Shown piece after piece: positions 21,991 through 31,460 of a stretch of DNA of 64,000 nucleotides; within the stretch, counting starts at the first letter, position 1, and every line of letters starts with the position of its first letter. Source of the stretch: Cichorium intybus (taxonomy: Eukaryota > Streptophyta > Magnoliopsida > Asterales > Asteraceae); the NCBI GenBank assembly GCA_023525715.1, contig JAKNSD010000063.1, positions 62,001 to 126,000 on the forward strand, given 5' to 3'. The translations under genes and the position numbers were made by a program. The notes beneath the pieces are model-generated. The model was not told the origin of the DNA. It saw only the letters and a program-made list of their open reading frames with translations, and made no database searches.

Positions 21991-22764
21991 TAGGACGTTT
22001 CCTCACACTATCTATTCGTACAAGGAACCCCCCCAATGGATCCCTTATAACCCGTGAGACCATTATTGTATCAGGCACGAATCATGTGTTTCCAGTAGTA
22101 CTGGCCAGGTACTACCTTCTACACCTATTCGTACTTGACACAATAGAAATTCCTTAATCCTAAATCGTTTCTCACTCGAGCACACGTATATCATTCATAT
22201 GGCCCAACACCATAGTGCTTTACTCTCCTCTAGCTCAGCTAGAACGTTTCACTACCCATCCTGCCTACTACACTCACCTAACACTCATTGCCATTTTTAT
22301 AGATGCTCAAGACATGAGACGCAAGCGAGATAGTCATTCGAACACACAATCCCTACCCTAGAGGCACAACCAAACAAGGAACAACCTAAAAAGTCGGATC
22401 AAAGATTCTAAGGCTATCACACCCTATTCTACGTGTATGAACATCCACCCAACATACTACTTGTGCTAGTAAACGGAATAGGCAAAATGAACATCCTCAT
22501 CTTTTCTAAAGCATCTTAAACAGGCAATTTCTAGCATGCTTCCTGAGTACTTATTACTAGCATATACAGTTAATATGTACAACTTATAAACTATTGAAAA
22601 TCTTGGGATTCACGGTACTTACTTGGGCCTCGACGGATCAGGTGCATTGCATCCTTCCATTTAAGAAAATTCCTTTTAATTCATGTTCATTAATTTTCCA
22701 AAAACGGTTCTCACTTCACAGTTTGAGTTTGATTTCCCCTTAAGGTTCCACCAAATCCCTCAAA
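21991..22764 (-). other. Untranslated leader of element A
   Basis: This is the stretch between the primer-binding site and the first recognisable gag codons. I see no domain or strong signal in it. Confidence 0.55.
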
Positions 22765-22781
22765 CCATGGCTATGATACCA
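22765..22781 (-). other. Primer-binding site, initiator tRNA-Met type
   Basis: On the minus strand TGGTATCATAGCCATGG lies three bases inside the LTR. It differs by one base from the usual TGGTATCAGAGCC sequence complementary to the 3' end of initiator tRNA-Met. Confidence 0.85.
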
Positions 22782-22784
22782 ACT

Positions 22785-24305
22785 TGTAACGTCCCAAAAA
22801 CACACATAAAAAATTCTGTTTAACCCAATTTAAAACAAAACATAAGTCTCAACCATTCATTCAAAACATCATAAGATAGTTAAGTAGTTTCACAATCCAT
22901 AGTCTAAAATAACAACGGAATTAGGGAAAATGGATGCCCGTGCCCGTAATCATGTCGTACCCGAGCCACCCGCACCATGAGTACCTGAAACATTTAAACT
23001 TGAAACCGTAAGCACATGGCTTAGTGAGATCTCCAGATTTCCAATAATTCATAAGTAAACATCCTTAAACAAAACACTACTCGATTCTCGGGCTTGCCCC
23101 GATCCGTCGAAAACCATCGTCATCGACTTTCGTCGACATACATCGTCATCGACTTTCGTCGGCAAATATCGTCATCGACTTTTGTCGACAAACAACATCA
23201 TCATCATTATCAAGAAAGTGAGAAAACTCACGTGATCCGTAGCTAGATAAATGTAAAGGAAAGCCAGTGAAATCCTCCGAGCTCCCTATTATTAAAACAT
23301 CTCATTAACAAGGTTTCTACTTCTAAACCTCTAATCAGAGTTCATCCTAGGGTTATTCATGAATTCTGACTTTAAAAGTCAAAAGTCCAAAGCGTCAAAG
23401 TCAACCCGGTCAACAAAAGTCAACAGGTCAACCTGACCAGGATTAGTGCCGCTAATCTCTCTCTTCAGCCATATCTTCATTAAGTTCTTAATACTTCCAT
23501 TCAGAAGCTACAACTTTCAAGGGTTGTCACAAACAGTCCCTCAACTTATAAAAACGTGAATTCTATCCACCAATCCTGGCCAAACAAGCTCATGGTCACA
23601 AATCTAGCTCCAAAATGAAGATTAACAAACTCAAACTTCATCTAAAACCACATTAAGACTAGGCTAGGGTTTTTCTCAAAGATTCAGAAACTAAAGGAAG
23701 AATAACTCATTCCTTAGCCTCTAAATCTCACCCTCATCCAAGATATGCAGCCATCATTATCTTAAGGAGCTTGAAATGATCTCATAATTCCATTAACAAC
23801 AAGAAACTAAAGAATGCAAGCTCTTAAACACTTACAATGGTCCAGGGACAACAAGTGACTTGACTCCTTCCAAGCACCACATTCTTTAGCACCTTGCTTC
23901 CTTTTTCTTCCGCCAAGATCCTTCAAAAACCCACAAATGAAGCTAATACAACAATAGAGGCTTGAGAGAGAGTTTTAAGGTGTTCTCTAGGGTTCCAGGT
24001 GGTAAATGAGGGCCCTTAGGTCGGTTTTAATCTTAAAACGGCCCAGACCCACGAAAATAATAATTTTTCCTGCTCAGAGGAAATTAGCGGCATTAACATG
24101 AAAGTTAGCGTTACTAACTGCGGGTACGTGCATGGTCACCATCACGTTTTAGACTGTTCGCTACTGATCTGGGATTTGGTTACATTAGCGCCGCTAACCT
24201 AAGGGTTAGCGCCGCTAATCACAATTTTCCCCATTTTCTCATTTTTTTGTCTTTAAGTTAAATAATTAAATGCTAATACTTCAATACCTGGTTCCGGGCT
24301 TTACA
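22785..24305 (-). repeat. 5' LTR of element A
   Basis: On the plus strand it runs from TGTAACGTCCC to GGGCTTTACA, so it has inverted TGTAA/TTACA ends and is bounded inside by the primer site. Its length is 1521 bp. The ATTAT that follows at 24306-24310 is the probable target-site copy, but its partner is outside the window. The LTR cuts into a hAT transposase gene. Confidence 0.85.
23110..23195. repeat. Short tandem repeat inside the element A LTR
   Basis: The phrase CATCGTCATCGACTTTCGTCG is repeated about three times with small changes and spacers of 5-8 bases. Confidence 0.75.
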
Positions 24306-24310
24306 ATTAT

Positions 24311-25223
24311 GGAAAATATTTTTATTTTTTTTATTTTTTGAAGAATAACAGATTTTGTTTCAGAAGAAAGCAAAAGTATTATTTCATTTTGTATCCTATG
24401 CCCAAGATAATGATTTTGCAAACTATTTTCATTTGTAATGCGTTGGACATGTTCTTGAATAACCTCATCAAAATCTGCCAACATTTCTATTATGCGTAAG
24501 AAATTTCCATTGCTACATACAATTTCTCATTAGTACCACGAAAAGCTAGGTTATATTTAGCAAAAAATTTCACAATAGATATAATTCTCAACAAAACTTT
24601 TCTCCAATAATATTTTTCTTTCTCTAATTGTTTTTTAGCTGCATTATTAGTTGTTTTATTATTTTGTAAACTCATACACAATTCATACCAAGTATTTATA
24701 TTTTTAATATGTTCAAAACTAGTTTCATGCTCTTTAATTCTAGTGTTAAGATGTATCTAATTCCCAAAACCTTCATTTGCTAGTCGACTCTTTCCACACC
24801 CTTGTCTAAATATTTTACAACAAAAATAAAATATTTTATCGATTTTTATGGAATAAACAAGCCAATCCATATCACATTTTTCCCCATTAGGTAAAGTTTA
24901 GTATAATATGTTGCAGAAAATCTTATTAAATATTTATCTTTAGGACCTTTTATAATGGATAAATCTCTTTTAGGACCTTTTAGTGCTAAAGTATTTATCA
25001 TATTAGAGTCAAAAGCTTTTCAATTTCTTGGATCAAATATATCAAACGTATTGACATCGTTGTCATCAACATTAACATTAACATTAACATTATCAACATT
25101 AGCATCATCACTAACATTAGCATCATCAAAATTACCATCATCAACATTAACATCATCACAATTATCATCATCAGCATTGACCATCTGAGTGATCGAGAAA
25201 GAAGCCGTCACTGCAATGTGCAA
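24311..25223 (-). pseudogene. hAT-type transposase fragment (TTF zinc finger, DUF4371 start)
   Basis: On the minus strand the order is: an N-terminal Asp/Asn/Val low-complexity stretch (encoded by ATC/ATT-rich repeats at 25050-25180), FDIFDPRNW, a GPKRDLSI segment, a TTF-like zinc-finger part (FYFCCKIF, RQGCGKSRLANEGF), WYELCMSLQNNKTTNNAAKKQLEKEKYYWRKVLLRII...FAKYNLAFRGTNEKLY and then YLGHRIQNEIILLL...VILQKIKKIKIFSII. This matches the plant proteins described as zinc finger MYM-type 1-like or hAT transposase with DUF4371. The reading frame breaks at several places (near 24490, 24700 and 24900). Everything after FSII is missing because element A inserted there, so the catalytic core and the dimerisation domain are absent. 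Confidence 0.78.
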
Positions 25224-25823
25224 TCATAATTGCGTCTTCGGCAATGAACGAAGACGGTTCAGATTTACTTTTTTTGTTTTGACTTTAGTTTCCAAGTTTC
25301 CCGCTTCTGATGCACTTCACGCAATCACGCTTGCCGCTTGGCTGAAATTAGGATACGTAAAAAAAAATAATAATAACTAATGTATTGGGCATAATCCCAT
25401 ATAAACACCTTGAAAGTTTATGGGCCCTTGTAGATTGGTGGACCATGTTTCAATGCACTTCTTGAACTTCCATATAACCGGGCCTGCCACCTACCTACGC
25501 ACATATTTGCTTGCTTCTTAAAATTGAATCATTTAAATGTAATTTTATAAATACATCTTTTTGCTAGATAAGTGGTTATTTTAAAATAATTGTAAAAATT
25601 ATGACATCTTCGATTTTGGTCATATGATTAACCCTTATTATATTAGCCTAATACGTAAATTATCAGAATTTTGACATATATTAAACATTATATCTTTTAC
25701 ATGTCGTATTATTATATATGCTATCCAATCTAAATTAACTATATCGTTACATTCGTGCCTCTTCGACATATCTTACCCATAGACCAATTCCGTTATTCAT
25801 GGATATTATCTCCATCTTTTTTT
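25224..25823. other. Non-coding stretch between hAT fragment and MULE-like element
   Basis: AT-rich sequence with no recognised gene or terminal repeat. The hAT right end may lie here but I cannot identify it. Confidence 0.4.
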
Positions 25824-25990
25824 AAGTGAAAATAACACCAAAAACATTGAAGTTCTGGTCAAGTTTCACTAAAACCATTATAAGTTTATTTAGCCCATTA
25901 AAACCATTCCTGATTTAATTTTGGCCCAAATAAGACCCATCAACCGGTTAATAAGTTCGCAGCCGGTAAGGCGGTAACCCTAGAATAAAG
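25824..25990 (+). repeat. Left inverted end of the MULE-like element
   Basis: This is the inverted partner of 29214-29372, estimated by eye at about 70 percent similarity over 150 bases. Confidence 0.55.
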
Positions 25991-26043
25991 CGTGTATTTG
26001 TACAACGTTATTTACCGACTTCGACAACGTCTTGTTTATTTCA

Positions 26044-26320
26044 ATGTCATCGATGGCTGCATCTTTTAGCAATGGAAGCTCAAGAATATCGACGGTAATC
26101 GACTCTACCTATCGAGTGTTCCGCTGTGTCTGTGATGTTGACGCAAGAATATCGACGGTAATCTTCTAGCAATCGAAGCTCAAGAATATCGACGGTAACC
26201 TCGCCGACGAAGGTTTTATCAGTGCTAATTCTCGAGACCTAACCAAAGATTGCAGGTTTTCCGTTGGCATGATCGTTCTCTCCCAAATGCAAACATTTCA
26301 CCTCGTTGCTGTGGCTGTGC
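26044..26320 (+). pseudogene. Possible GRF-type zinc-finger ORF
   Basis: From ATG 26044 the frame reads MSSMAASFSNGSS and then YRVFRCVCDVDARIST before a stop. A second frame near 26250-26310 encodes VFRWHDRSLPNANISPRCCGCA. The C-x-C start, the spacing, the FRWHD motif and the Cys-rich end resemble a plant GRF zinc finger (C-x-C...NPGRRFYxC...FFxW). The internal GRRFYxC part is not clearly readable, and a 20-base phrase (CAAGAATATCGACGGTAA) occurs three times between 26091 and 26200, which may have disrupted it. It lies inside the MULE-like element, so it could be captured or element-borne. The identification is tentative. Confidence 0.4.
26091..26200 (+). repeat. Three copies of a 20-base phrase
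   Basis: CAAGAATATCGACGGTAA occurs at about 26092, 26150 and 26183. The first and third are preceded by the shared context TAGCAAT-GAAGCT. Confidence 0.7.
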
Positions 26321-26559
26321 TGTTTATTATTATTATTATTTTCATTTTGATTATTTTTTGAATTCAGATGTTATGTTTTAGATTTGCAGTTGTATTTTTG
26401 GATGATTATGTACCTCGATTACTTAATGGAAACCTTTAAATCAAAATTTTGAATTGTTTATGAATTGATTGTGGTTGATTTTCGCTCATGCCTATCGCCA
26501 TTTTGTATGAAGAGTTAAGTTCCCTGAAGTAATTTGGTAATGAATAAATGATTGCTAAT

Positions 26560-26800
26560 ATGGATGCTGCTTAAAAGGGTTAAATCGTTTCATGGGAACT
26601 ATTTCAAAGTATATTGCTATTATGTAAACTAGTTACTGCTATTCTATAAGCTTGATTCAAAGAAAATTGCAATTATGTAAACCAGTGTCTAAGTACATTT
26701 TTATTCAGTAAGCTTGTTTCAAATGAAATTGCTATTCTGGGAATTGTTTCAATGTACGTTGCTATTATGTAAACTTGATTTAAAGGACATTGTTATTCCA
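26560..26800 (+). repeat. Diverged AT-rich tandem phrases
   Basis: Variants of TTGCTATTATGTAAACTTGTTTCAAA recur five to six times with irregular spacing. No coding content. Confidence 0.5.
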
Positions 26801-27525
26801 GTAATAGTTTTTTTCAACAGAAACAATTTTTTGACTTTAAAATAGGACATATTTTCATAAATATTCCAGATCATAAAATTATTTTACATTAACACCAAGA
26901 AAAATCGATTTTATCAACAACTAACAGTTGAAAATAAGAAACTAAGATCAGGTTAAACGGAAATAGTTGGTGTTAGCAGAAAAAAATAGTTGAAAATAAG
27001 AAACTTACGGGTGGATGGAGTTGATCGAGTTCAAGACTTCAAGTTGTATGATTACTCGTTTTACCTAGTTCGTATGTATGTAAAAAATCCTCCAACAATA
27101 ATGACAGTAAAAACCCTAGATCATTAACCTTATAAGGGTGGGGGGAGTAGATCCCTCCCATCCCACTGAACCCACGCGCCACGTCAGCTTTTCTCTCTCC
27201 TCTCACTTCCATTTTCCCCATCTTTCACCAATCTTTCACCAATCTTTCACCCATGGAACCAGTACGCACTGAACCCACAATGCCACATCATATATTTGAT
27301 ATTTAAATTCATTTATTAACTTAATAAATGATTTTTAATATTTAATTTAATATTATAAATAATGATAATATGCAATTAATAAAATAAAAATCACAAATAA
27401 CATAAAATTAAAAAACCACACCATTACAAAAATTAAAAAGAAAAGTAATACCTAGAAATAAAATCCTAAATACGGAATAATAAAACCTAAATAACGGAAA
27501 TGAAATACTAAAAACGTTAAAACAC

Positions 27526-28836
27526 CTAGTGATCCAAAGTAGCTATGTATGTATGCTCGATGTGGTCTACAAGATCCGCAAGAAGTTTTTGGTGAATTCC
27601 TTGATTGCGTATTTCGAGAATCAAGTCAGGGCTAACTTCTTGTTCGTTTGGGGAATCTGGAACATGTACCGGACATATAGCCCTACCTTCATCCTGGATG
27701 ATCATGTTGTGTAAAATTAGGCAAGCGTACATGATATCTTTACATCGATCGACCTCGACGGACCGTGCAGGCTGTCTGATAATAGCCCATTTTGCTTTTA
27801 GAACGCCAAAGGCTCGTTCAACGTCCTTTCTTGCCGCTTCTTGGGCCGCCTTGAAACGCTTCTTTTGGGGGGTAATAGGGTGTGAAAATGATTTCACAAA
27901 TGTTGCCCAGTTAGGGTATATCCCATTAGCAAGATAGTACCCATGCTTGTATTCTTCCCCCTCCAAAACAAATGAACATGATGGTGCTGTACCAAGAATG
28001 GTATCATTGAATAGCGGTGATTGGTACAACACATTTAGATCGTTGTTGCCCCCGGCAACACCAAAATATGAATGCCATATCCACAAATCATTTGATGCTA
28101 CTGCTTCAAGTATAATTGTAGGATACCTGTGATCACCTCTCATGTACTGGCCTCGTAGATACGTTGGACAACTCCGCCAATCCCAATGTGTACAGTCAAT
28201 GCTACCCAACATACCAGGAAAGCCATGTTTGGCTTCGTGTGCAGCATACAACAGTTGAATGTCACTGGTTGTTGGTCTACGCATGTATTCTGCACCATAT
28301 AACTGAACAACACCAGAGCAATAGTTGTAGAGGCTTTCACGGGAAGTTCGTTCTGACATATTCAAGTATTCATCAAGTGAATCGGGGGTGCTACCGCCCC
28401 CCAATTGGCGGATCGCTGATGTGCATTTCTGCAATCCAGTGAACCCTTTAACTCCACCGGCATTATAAGTTATCTGGAAAATTGGATAATTCATTTCCAA
28501 GTCTTGAGCAATCCGCACAAACAGTCGTCTACTCATTTGGAACCTATTTCTGAAATTAACATCCCCAAACTTTGAATTGGGGACAAAGTAATCTGCCATA
28601 AGCTGCTGCTCAGCAGTTTCTCGATCTCTGTGGAGAAAAGTTCTATGACGAGGAACGCTAGAACTTGCAGTATTTTGGAACATTAAATGTGCAGCTTCAG
28701 CAATAACCGCGATCGTATTCACATCGGTATCGTCATCAGACGATGACGATACCAACGACATAGGTTCATCCAGTAGTTTGCTGTGAACATACGAACCGGA
28801 AGAACTGGAAGAATCGGAAGAATCGGAAGAACTCAT
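27526..28836 (-). CDS. HARBI1-like DDE transposase, full length
   Basis: It is an uninterrupted 436-residue protein. Residues 1-70 are Ser/Asp-rich and probably disordered. A helical N-terminal region (about 75-200) with FRNRFQMSRRLFVRI, GFTGLQKCTSAIRQL and SLDEYLNMSERTSRESL is followed by the DDE_4 nuclease core. The catalytic triad is visible: Asp214 in GSIDCTHW, Asp266 in GGNNDLNV and Glu340 in KDVERAFGVL. The C-terminal LILHNMII motif is present. The protein would cut and join the element ends, normally with a Myb-like helper for DNA binding and nuclear entry. ATG 28836 is chosen because the Ser-rich leader starts there and a stop lies just upstream. The length is within the usual 380-460 residues. 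This is the only intact transposase in the window. Confidence 0.92.
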   Translation of the reverse strand: MSSSDSSDSSSSSGSYVHSKLLDEPMSLVSSSSDDDTDVNTIAVIAEAAHLMFQNTASSSVPRHRTFLHRDRETAEQQLMADYFVPNSKFGDVNFRNRFQMSRRLFVRIAQDLEMNYPIFQITYNAGGVKGFTGLQKCTSAIRQLGGGSTPDSLDEYLNMSERTSRESLYNYCSGVVQLYGAEYMRRPTTSDIQLLYAAHEAKHGFPGMLGSIDCTHWDWRSCPTYLRGQYMRGDHRYPTIILEAVASNDLWIWHSYFGVAGGNNDLNVLYQSPLFNDTILGTAPSCSFVLEGEEYKHGYYLANGIYPNWATFVKSFSHPITPQKKRFKAAQEAARKDVERAFGVLKAKWAIIRQPARSVEVDRCKDIMYACLILHNMIIQDEGRAICPVHVPDSPNEQEVSPDLILEIRNQGIHQKLLADLVDHIEHTYIATLDH

Positions 28837-29089
28837 TTCAATTTAAAATAAATTTGAAATGAGGGTTTTTTTTTGGAAAGGGGAAAATAGTGTTAATGTT
28901 GAGAGGAAGATAGAAGGGTAAAGGTGTGAGTTTTGAAGGTGTGAAGATGTGGTATTTATAGAGTTGAGGAAGGATAATATTTGGAAGATTAAAAATTTTT
29001 TTTTTAAATAAAATGTGGGATCATCGGCTTCACCAACCCAAGCCTCACCGTTCCACACCCGAAACCGCTCAACCCGAAGGAGAAGGGGC

Positions 29090-29128
29090 AGCGGTACCGG
29101 AGGTACCGGCGGTACCGGCGGTACCGCA
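29090..29128 (+). repeat. GGTACCGGC 9-base tandem repeat
   Basis: Four near-perfect units (GGTACCGGAG / GGTACCGGCG) in the subterminal region of the Harbinger element. They are palindromic around GGTACC. Confidence 0.8.
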
Positions 29129-29213
29129 CCCATCCCGCTTCCAATCTATCGCGAACCCGATGACCACTCCGTCCACCCTAAGAGTTTCCCTCTTCTTTAT
29201 ATTAATTACGTTT

Positions 29214-29372
29214 TTTTTACCTTTTTACCGGCTCTTCAACTGGAAACCGGCACATTGGGTTTATTTGGGCTAAATACAATTTATAAAGGTTTTCAATGGG
29301 TTAAAAAAATCAAGACTGGTTAGTTTAAAACTTTACTTTAATTATAATGGGTTTAGTGTTATTTTCCCTTAT
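29214..29372 (-). repeat. Right inverted end of the MULE-like element
   Basis: This is the inverted partner of 25824-25990. It ends in GTGTTATTTTCCC. Confidence 0.55.
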
Positions 29373-29587
29373 TTTTAATGCATGGCTTGCAAAAGAAGGG
29401 ATAAACGATGTGGTTAAATAATGTCGGACCAACTTGGTTGATGTAAAAAATTTCTTTAGTTAGCACTACTTTTCAAGGACACACATGTTTAAGAAAGATT
29501 TCCTGGTTGTTTAAAATGAAAATGTGACATCAAAAAATAGATTTCTTTTAAGCTTTAAAAAGAATAAAACGTTGGCTATTGGACTTA

Positions 29588-31457
29588 GACTGCACGGTAT
29601 GGGGGCACAAAACTCTATCGGCATCAACGTGGACGATTATGCCGCCAGCATCACCGCCCCGTGATGCCGGCATGGTTCATCGGCAAGAATACGTGGCTGT
29701 GCAACGGCTCATTTTCAAAAAAAAAAAAACAAAACAAAACAAAAAATCTATTTTAAAAAGTACAAACGGCTACTTTTAAAAAAAATTCAACTATAAAAAC
29801 ATACACAACCCACGTATAAATTCAAATCAGCCCCAATCAAAAACACTCAAATACTTTTCAATATCACGTACTAAAAATCATGTCGGATCCATCTCGTAGA
29901 ATGAATGAATGGCTCGTTAACATGAGCACCACGGTCCTATATTCGACGGGAATGGTTATTGAGATTTTAGAAGAAAAAGAAGAGGAGGACGATGCCGCCG
30001 CAAAGTGCAAATCCGCGTACATGAGTCAGATTGCTTAAAGGACGAGCCGTACCACACAACTTTCTCACGTCACATTATTTTGATGAAAATTGTGTTTACG
30101 GACGGTACAATTTTACCCAGCGGTTTCGAATGGAGCGGCATTTATTTCTATGTATTCTCACCAATGTGACGAATATGTCCGAGTTTATCCAACAACGACC
30201 TGACGCTGCAGGTGCTGAAGGTTTTAGTGCTATACAAAAATGTGCAGTTGTCGTGCGTCAACTAGCTTACAGTGGGATACTCATGGGATGAATATCTCCA
30301 AATGTCCGAACGGATTGCACACAAAAGCCTCAAGGAGTTTTGTAGGTGCGTTATTGATATATACGGTCCACGGTACTTGCACAGGAATATATTCAGCGAC
30401 GTGCAGATCTTATGCTGATCACACACATCTTCATGGCTTTACTGGCATGCTTGGGAGTTTGGATTGTCTTCACTGAGAATGGGGTAGTTGCCCCACTGCA
30501 TGGCACGAGCAATATACGCGGGGTGATAAATGTCACCTGACCATCATTCTTGAAGCTGTAGCGTCACAGGATCTTTGATTTTGGCATGCATACTTTCGTG
30601 CCCCGAGTTCTAACAATGATATCAACGTTTATCAAATGTCACCGTTACTCGACAATGTTTGCAACAAATCGGCTCCCAATTGTCTGTTTCAAGTAAACGG
30701 AACCACATACAAGTACATGTATTACCTAGTAGATGGTATATACCTTGAGCATGACGTGCTTGTGAAGCCTTTGTCATGTCCTGTTGATCCAAAACACGTG
30801 AAATATAAAGCCGTGCAAGAAAGGGCTAGGAAGGATATCAAAAGAGCATTTGGAGCACTCGAGAAGCATTGGCACATAATAGCCAAGTCGACACGATCCC
30901 GAGATAAAGACAAACTTGCATCTATTATGTAAAAGTGTATTATTTTACACAACATAATTTAGAGGACGAGGAAAAACAACATGCAAGTATGTGGAAAACG
31001 AGCACATCGCGACATCCCACAACGAGCCGTCAATAGTTCTTGGTTCTCCGAAGTATGTCGCAATAAGAGGGGAGCTACACAACGTTGGCAAACATCACGA
31101 GCTACGTGCCGATTTGGTGGAACATCTATACCGAGTTAATCATGTGGATCTTAATGTGCCTCCGGTGGACGATACAGAGGATTTTTCGGATTGACGACGT
31201 TTTTATTTTTATTTTATAGTTAGCCGTTTTTTTTAAATTTTAATGGAATGTTTTTAAATTAATGTAATGTTTGATTTTAATTTTAATGTAATTGTTTGAA
31301 TTTAAATGTTACAATTTAAAAAAATTAACAAAAAAATTGCATTAGAATGGCACCAGCCCCCATTGTAGGCATACAAACTTATTTTCGTAGGTATCCTACG
31401 TGGCGCCTACGTGACAGCCAACGCCGACGGTTTCGTAGGCATCCATACCGCTTAGCC
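29588..31457 (+). mobile_element. Decayed PIF/Harbinger element, second subfamily
   Basis: The left end GACTGCACGGTATGGGGGC and the inverted right end GGCTAAGCGGTATGGATGC match at 13 of 19 bases. Both sides are flanked by TTA (29585-29587 and 31458-31460). The subterminal word ACGTAGGCGCCACGT (inverted here near 31398-31412) also occurs in the third Harbinger copy at 58570-58590, so the two are one subfamily. It carries a broken transposase. Confidence 0.85.
29880..31194 (+). pseudogene. HARBI1-like transposase, broken copy
   Basis: The start is at ATG 29880 (MSDPSRRMNEW), followed by an acidic stretch and a frame change near 30030. The core then runs through several frames: SHYFDENCVYGRYNFTQRFRMERHLFL, GAEGFSAIQKCAVVVRQLAY, HGFTGMLGSLDCLH with the first catalytic Asp, a stop in place of a conserved Trp at 30475-30477, a TGA at about 30539, SNNDINVYQMSPLLDNV with the second Asp, and ERARKDIKRAFGAL, where the catalytic Glu is replaced by Lys. 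The tail HELRADLVEHLYRVNHVDLNVPP ends at TGA 31194. It is closely related to the copy at 58812-60130. Confidence 0.88.
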
Positions 31458-31460
31458 TTA

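Larger units (their letters stand above)
1..24305 (-). mobile_element. Element A: Ty3/gypsy LTR retrotransposon (Tekay/Del-like), hosts nested insertions
   Basis: Reading on the minus strand from 24305 down there is an LTR, a primer site for initiator tRNA-Met, gag with two CCHC knuckles, an aspartic protease (DSGATHS), reverse transcriptase (FIDD), RNase H, and then, after the nested element at 225-18728, the integrase zinc-finger region at 1-224. The second LTR lies outside the window. When the nested element and one copy of its 5-bp duplication are ignored, the RNase H to integrase reading frame continues without a shift, so the two pieces belonged to one element. The lineage name is inferred from the domain style and the iMet primer site. 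The chromodomain that would settle it is outside the window. Internal stops and frameshifts show that the copy is dead. Confidence 0.85.
27136..29178 (-). mobile_element. PIF/Harbinger element with intact transposase
   Basis: The left end GGGTGGGGGGAGT and the inverted right end GGGTGGACGGAGT match at 11 of 13 bases and are flanked on both sides by TAA (27133-27135 and 29179-29181), the 3-bp duplication typical of Harbinger. The only gene inside is the transposase at 27526-28836. The Myb/SANT-type second protein that autonomous members usually encode is absent, so mobility would depend on a partner supplied elsewhere. A GGTACCGGC-type 9-base repeat (4 copies) lies near the right end at 29090-29128. 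Confidence 0.9.
25824..29372. mobile_element. Candidate Mutator-like element with long inverted ends
   Basis: The stretch 25824-25990 is homologous in inverted orientation to about 29214-29372. On the right: ACCGGCT, GGGTTTATTTGGGCTAAA, GGTTTTCAATGGGTTAA, TGGGTTTAGTGTTATTTTC. On the left the same words appear reversed, in the same order and with similar spacing. The outermost bases read GTGAAAATAACACC on the left and, inverted, GGGAAAATAACACT on the right. Inverted repeats of about 160 bp and the AAAATAACAC start fit plant Mutator-like elements. The adjacent bases (TTTTTTTAA and TTATTTTTA) only loosely resemble a 9-bp duplication. No MULE transposase is present, so it would be non-autonomous. 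A Harbinger element sits inside near its right end. Confidence 0.55.

Noticed and set aside
23110..23195. CRISPR-like array
   Set aside because: Repeats are few, imperfect, irregularly spaced and lie in a plant LTR. CRISPR arrays do not occur in plant nuclear genomes.
28140..28442. ORFs on both strands inside the Harbinger transposase
   Set aside because: They are alternative-frame shadows of the intact transposase at 27526-28836.
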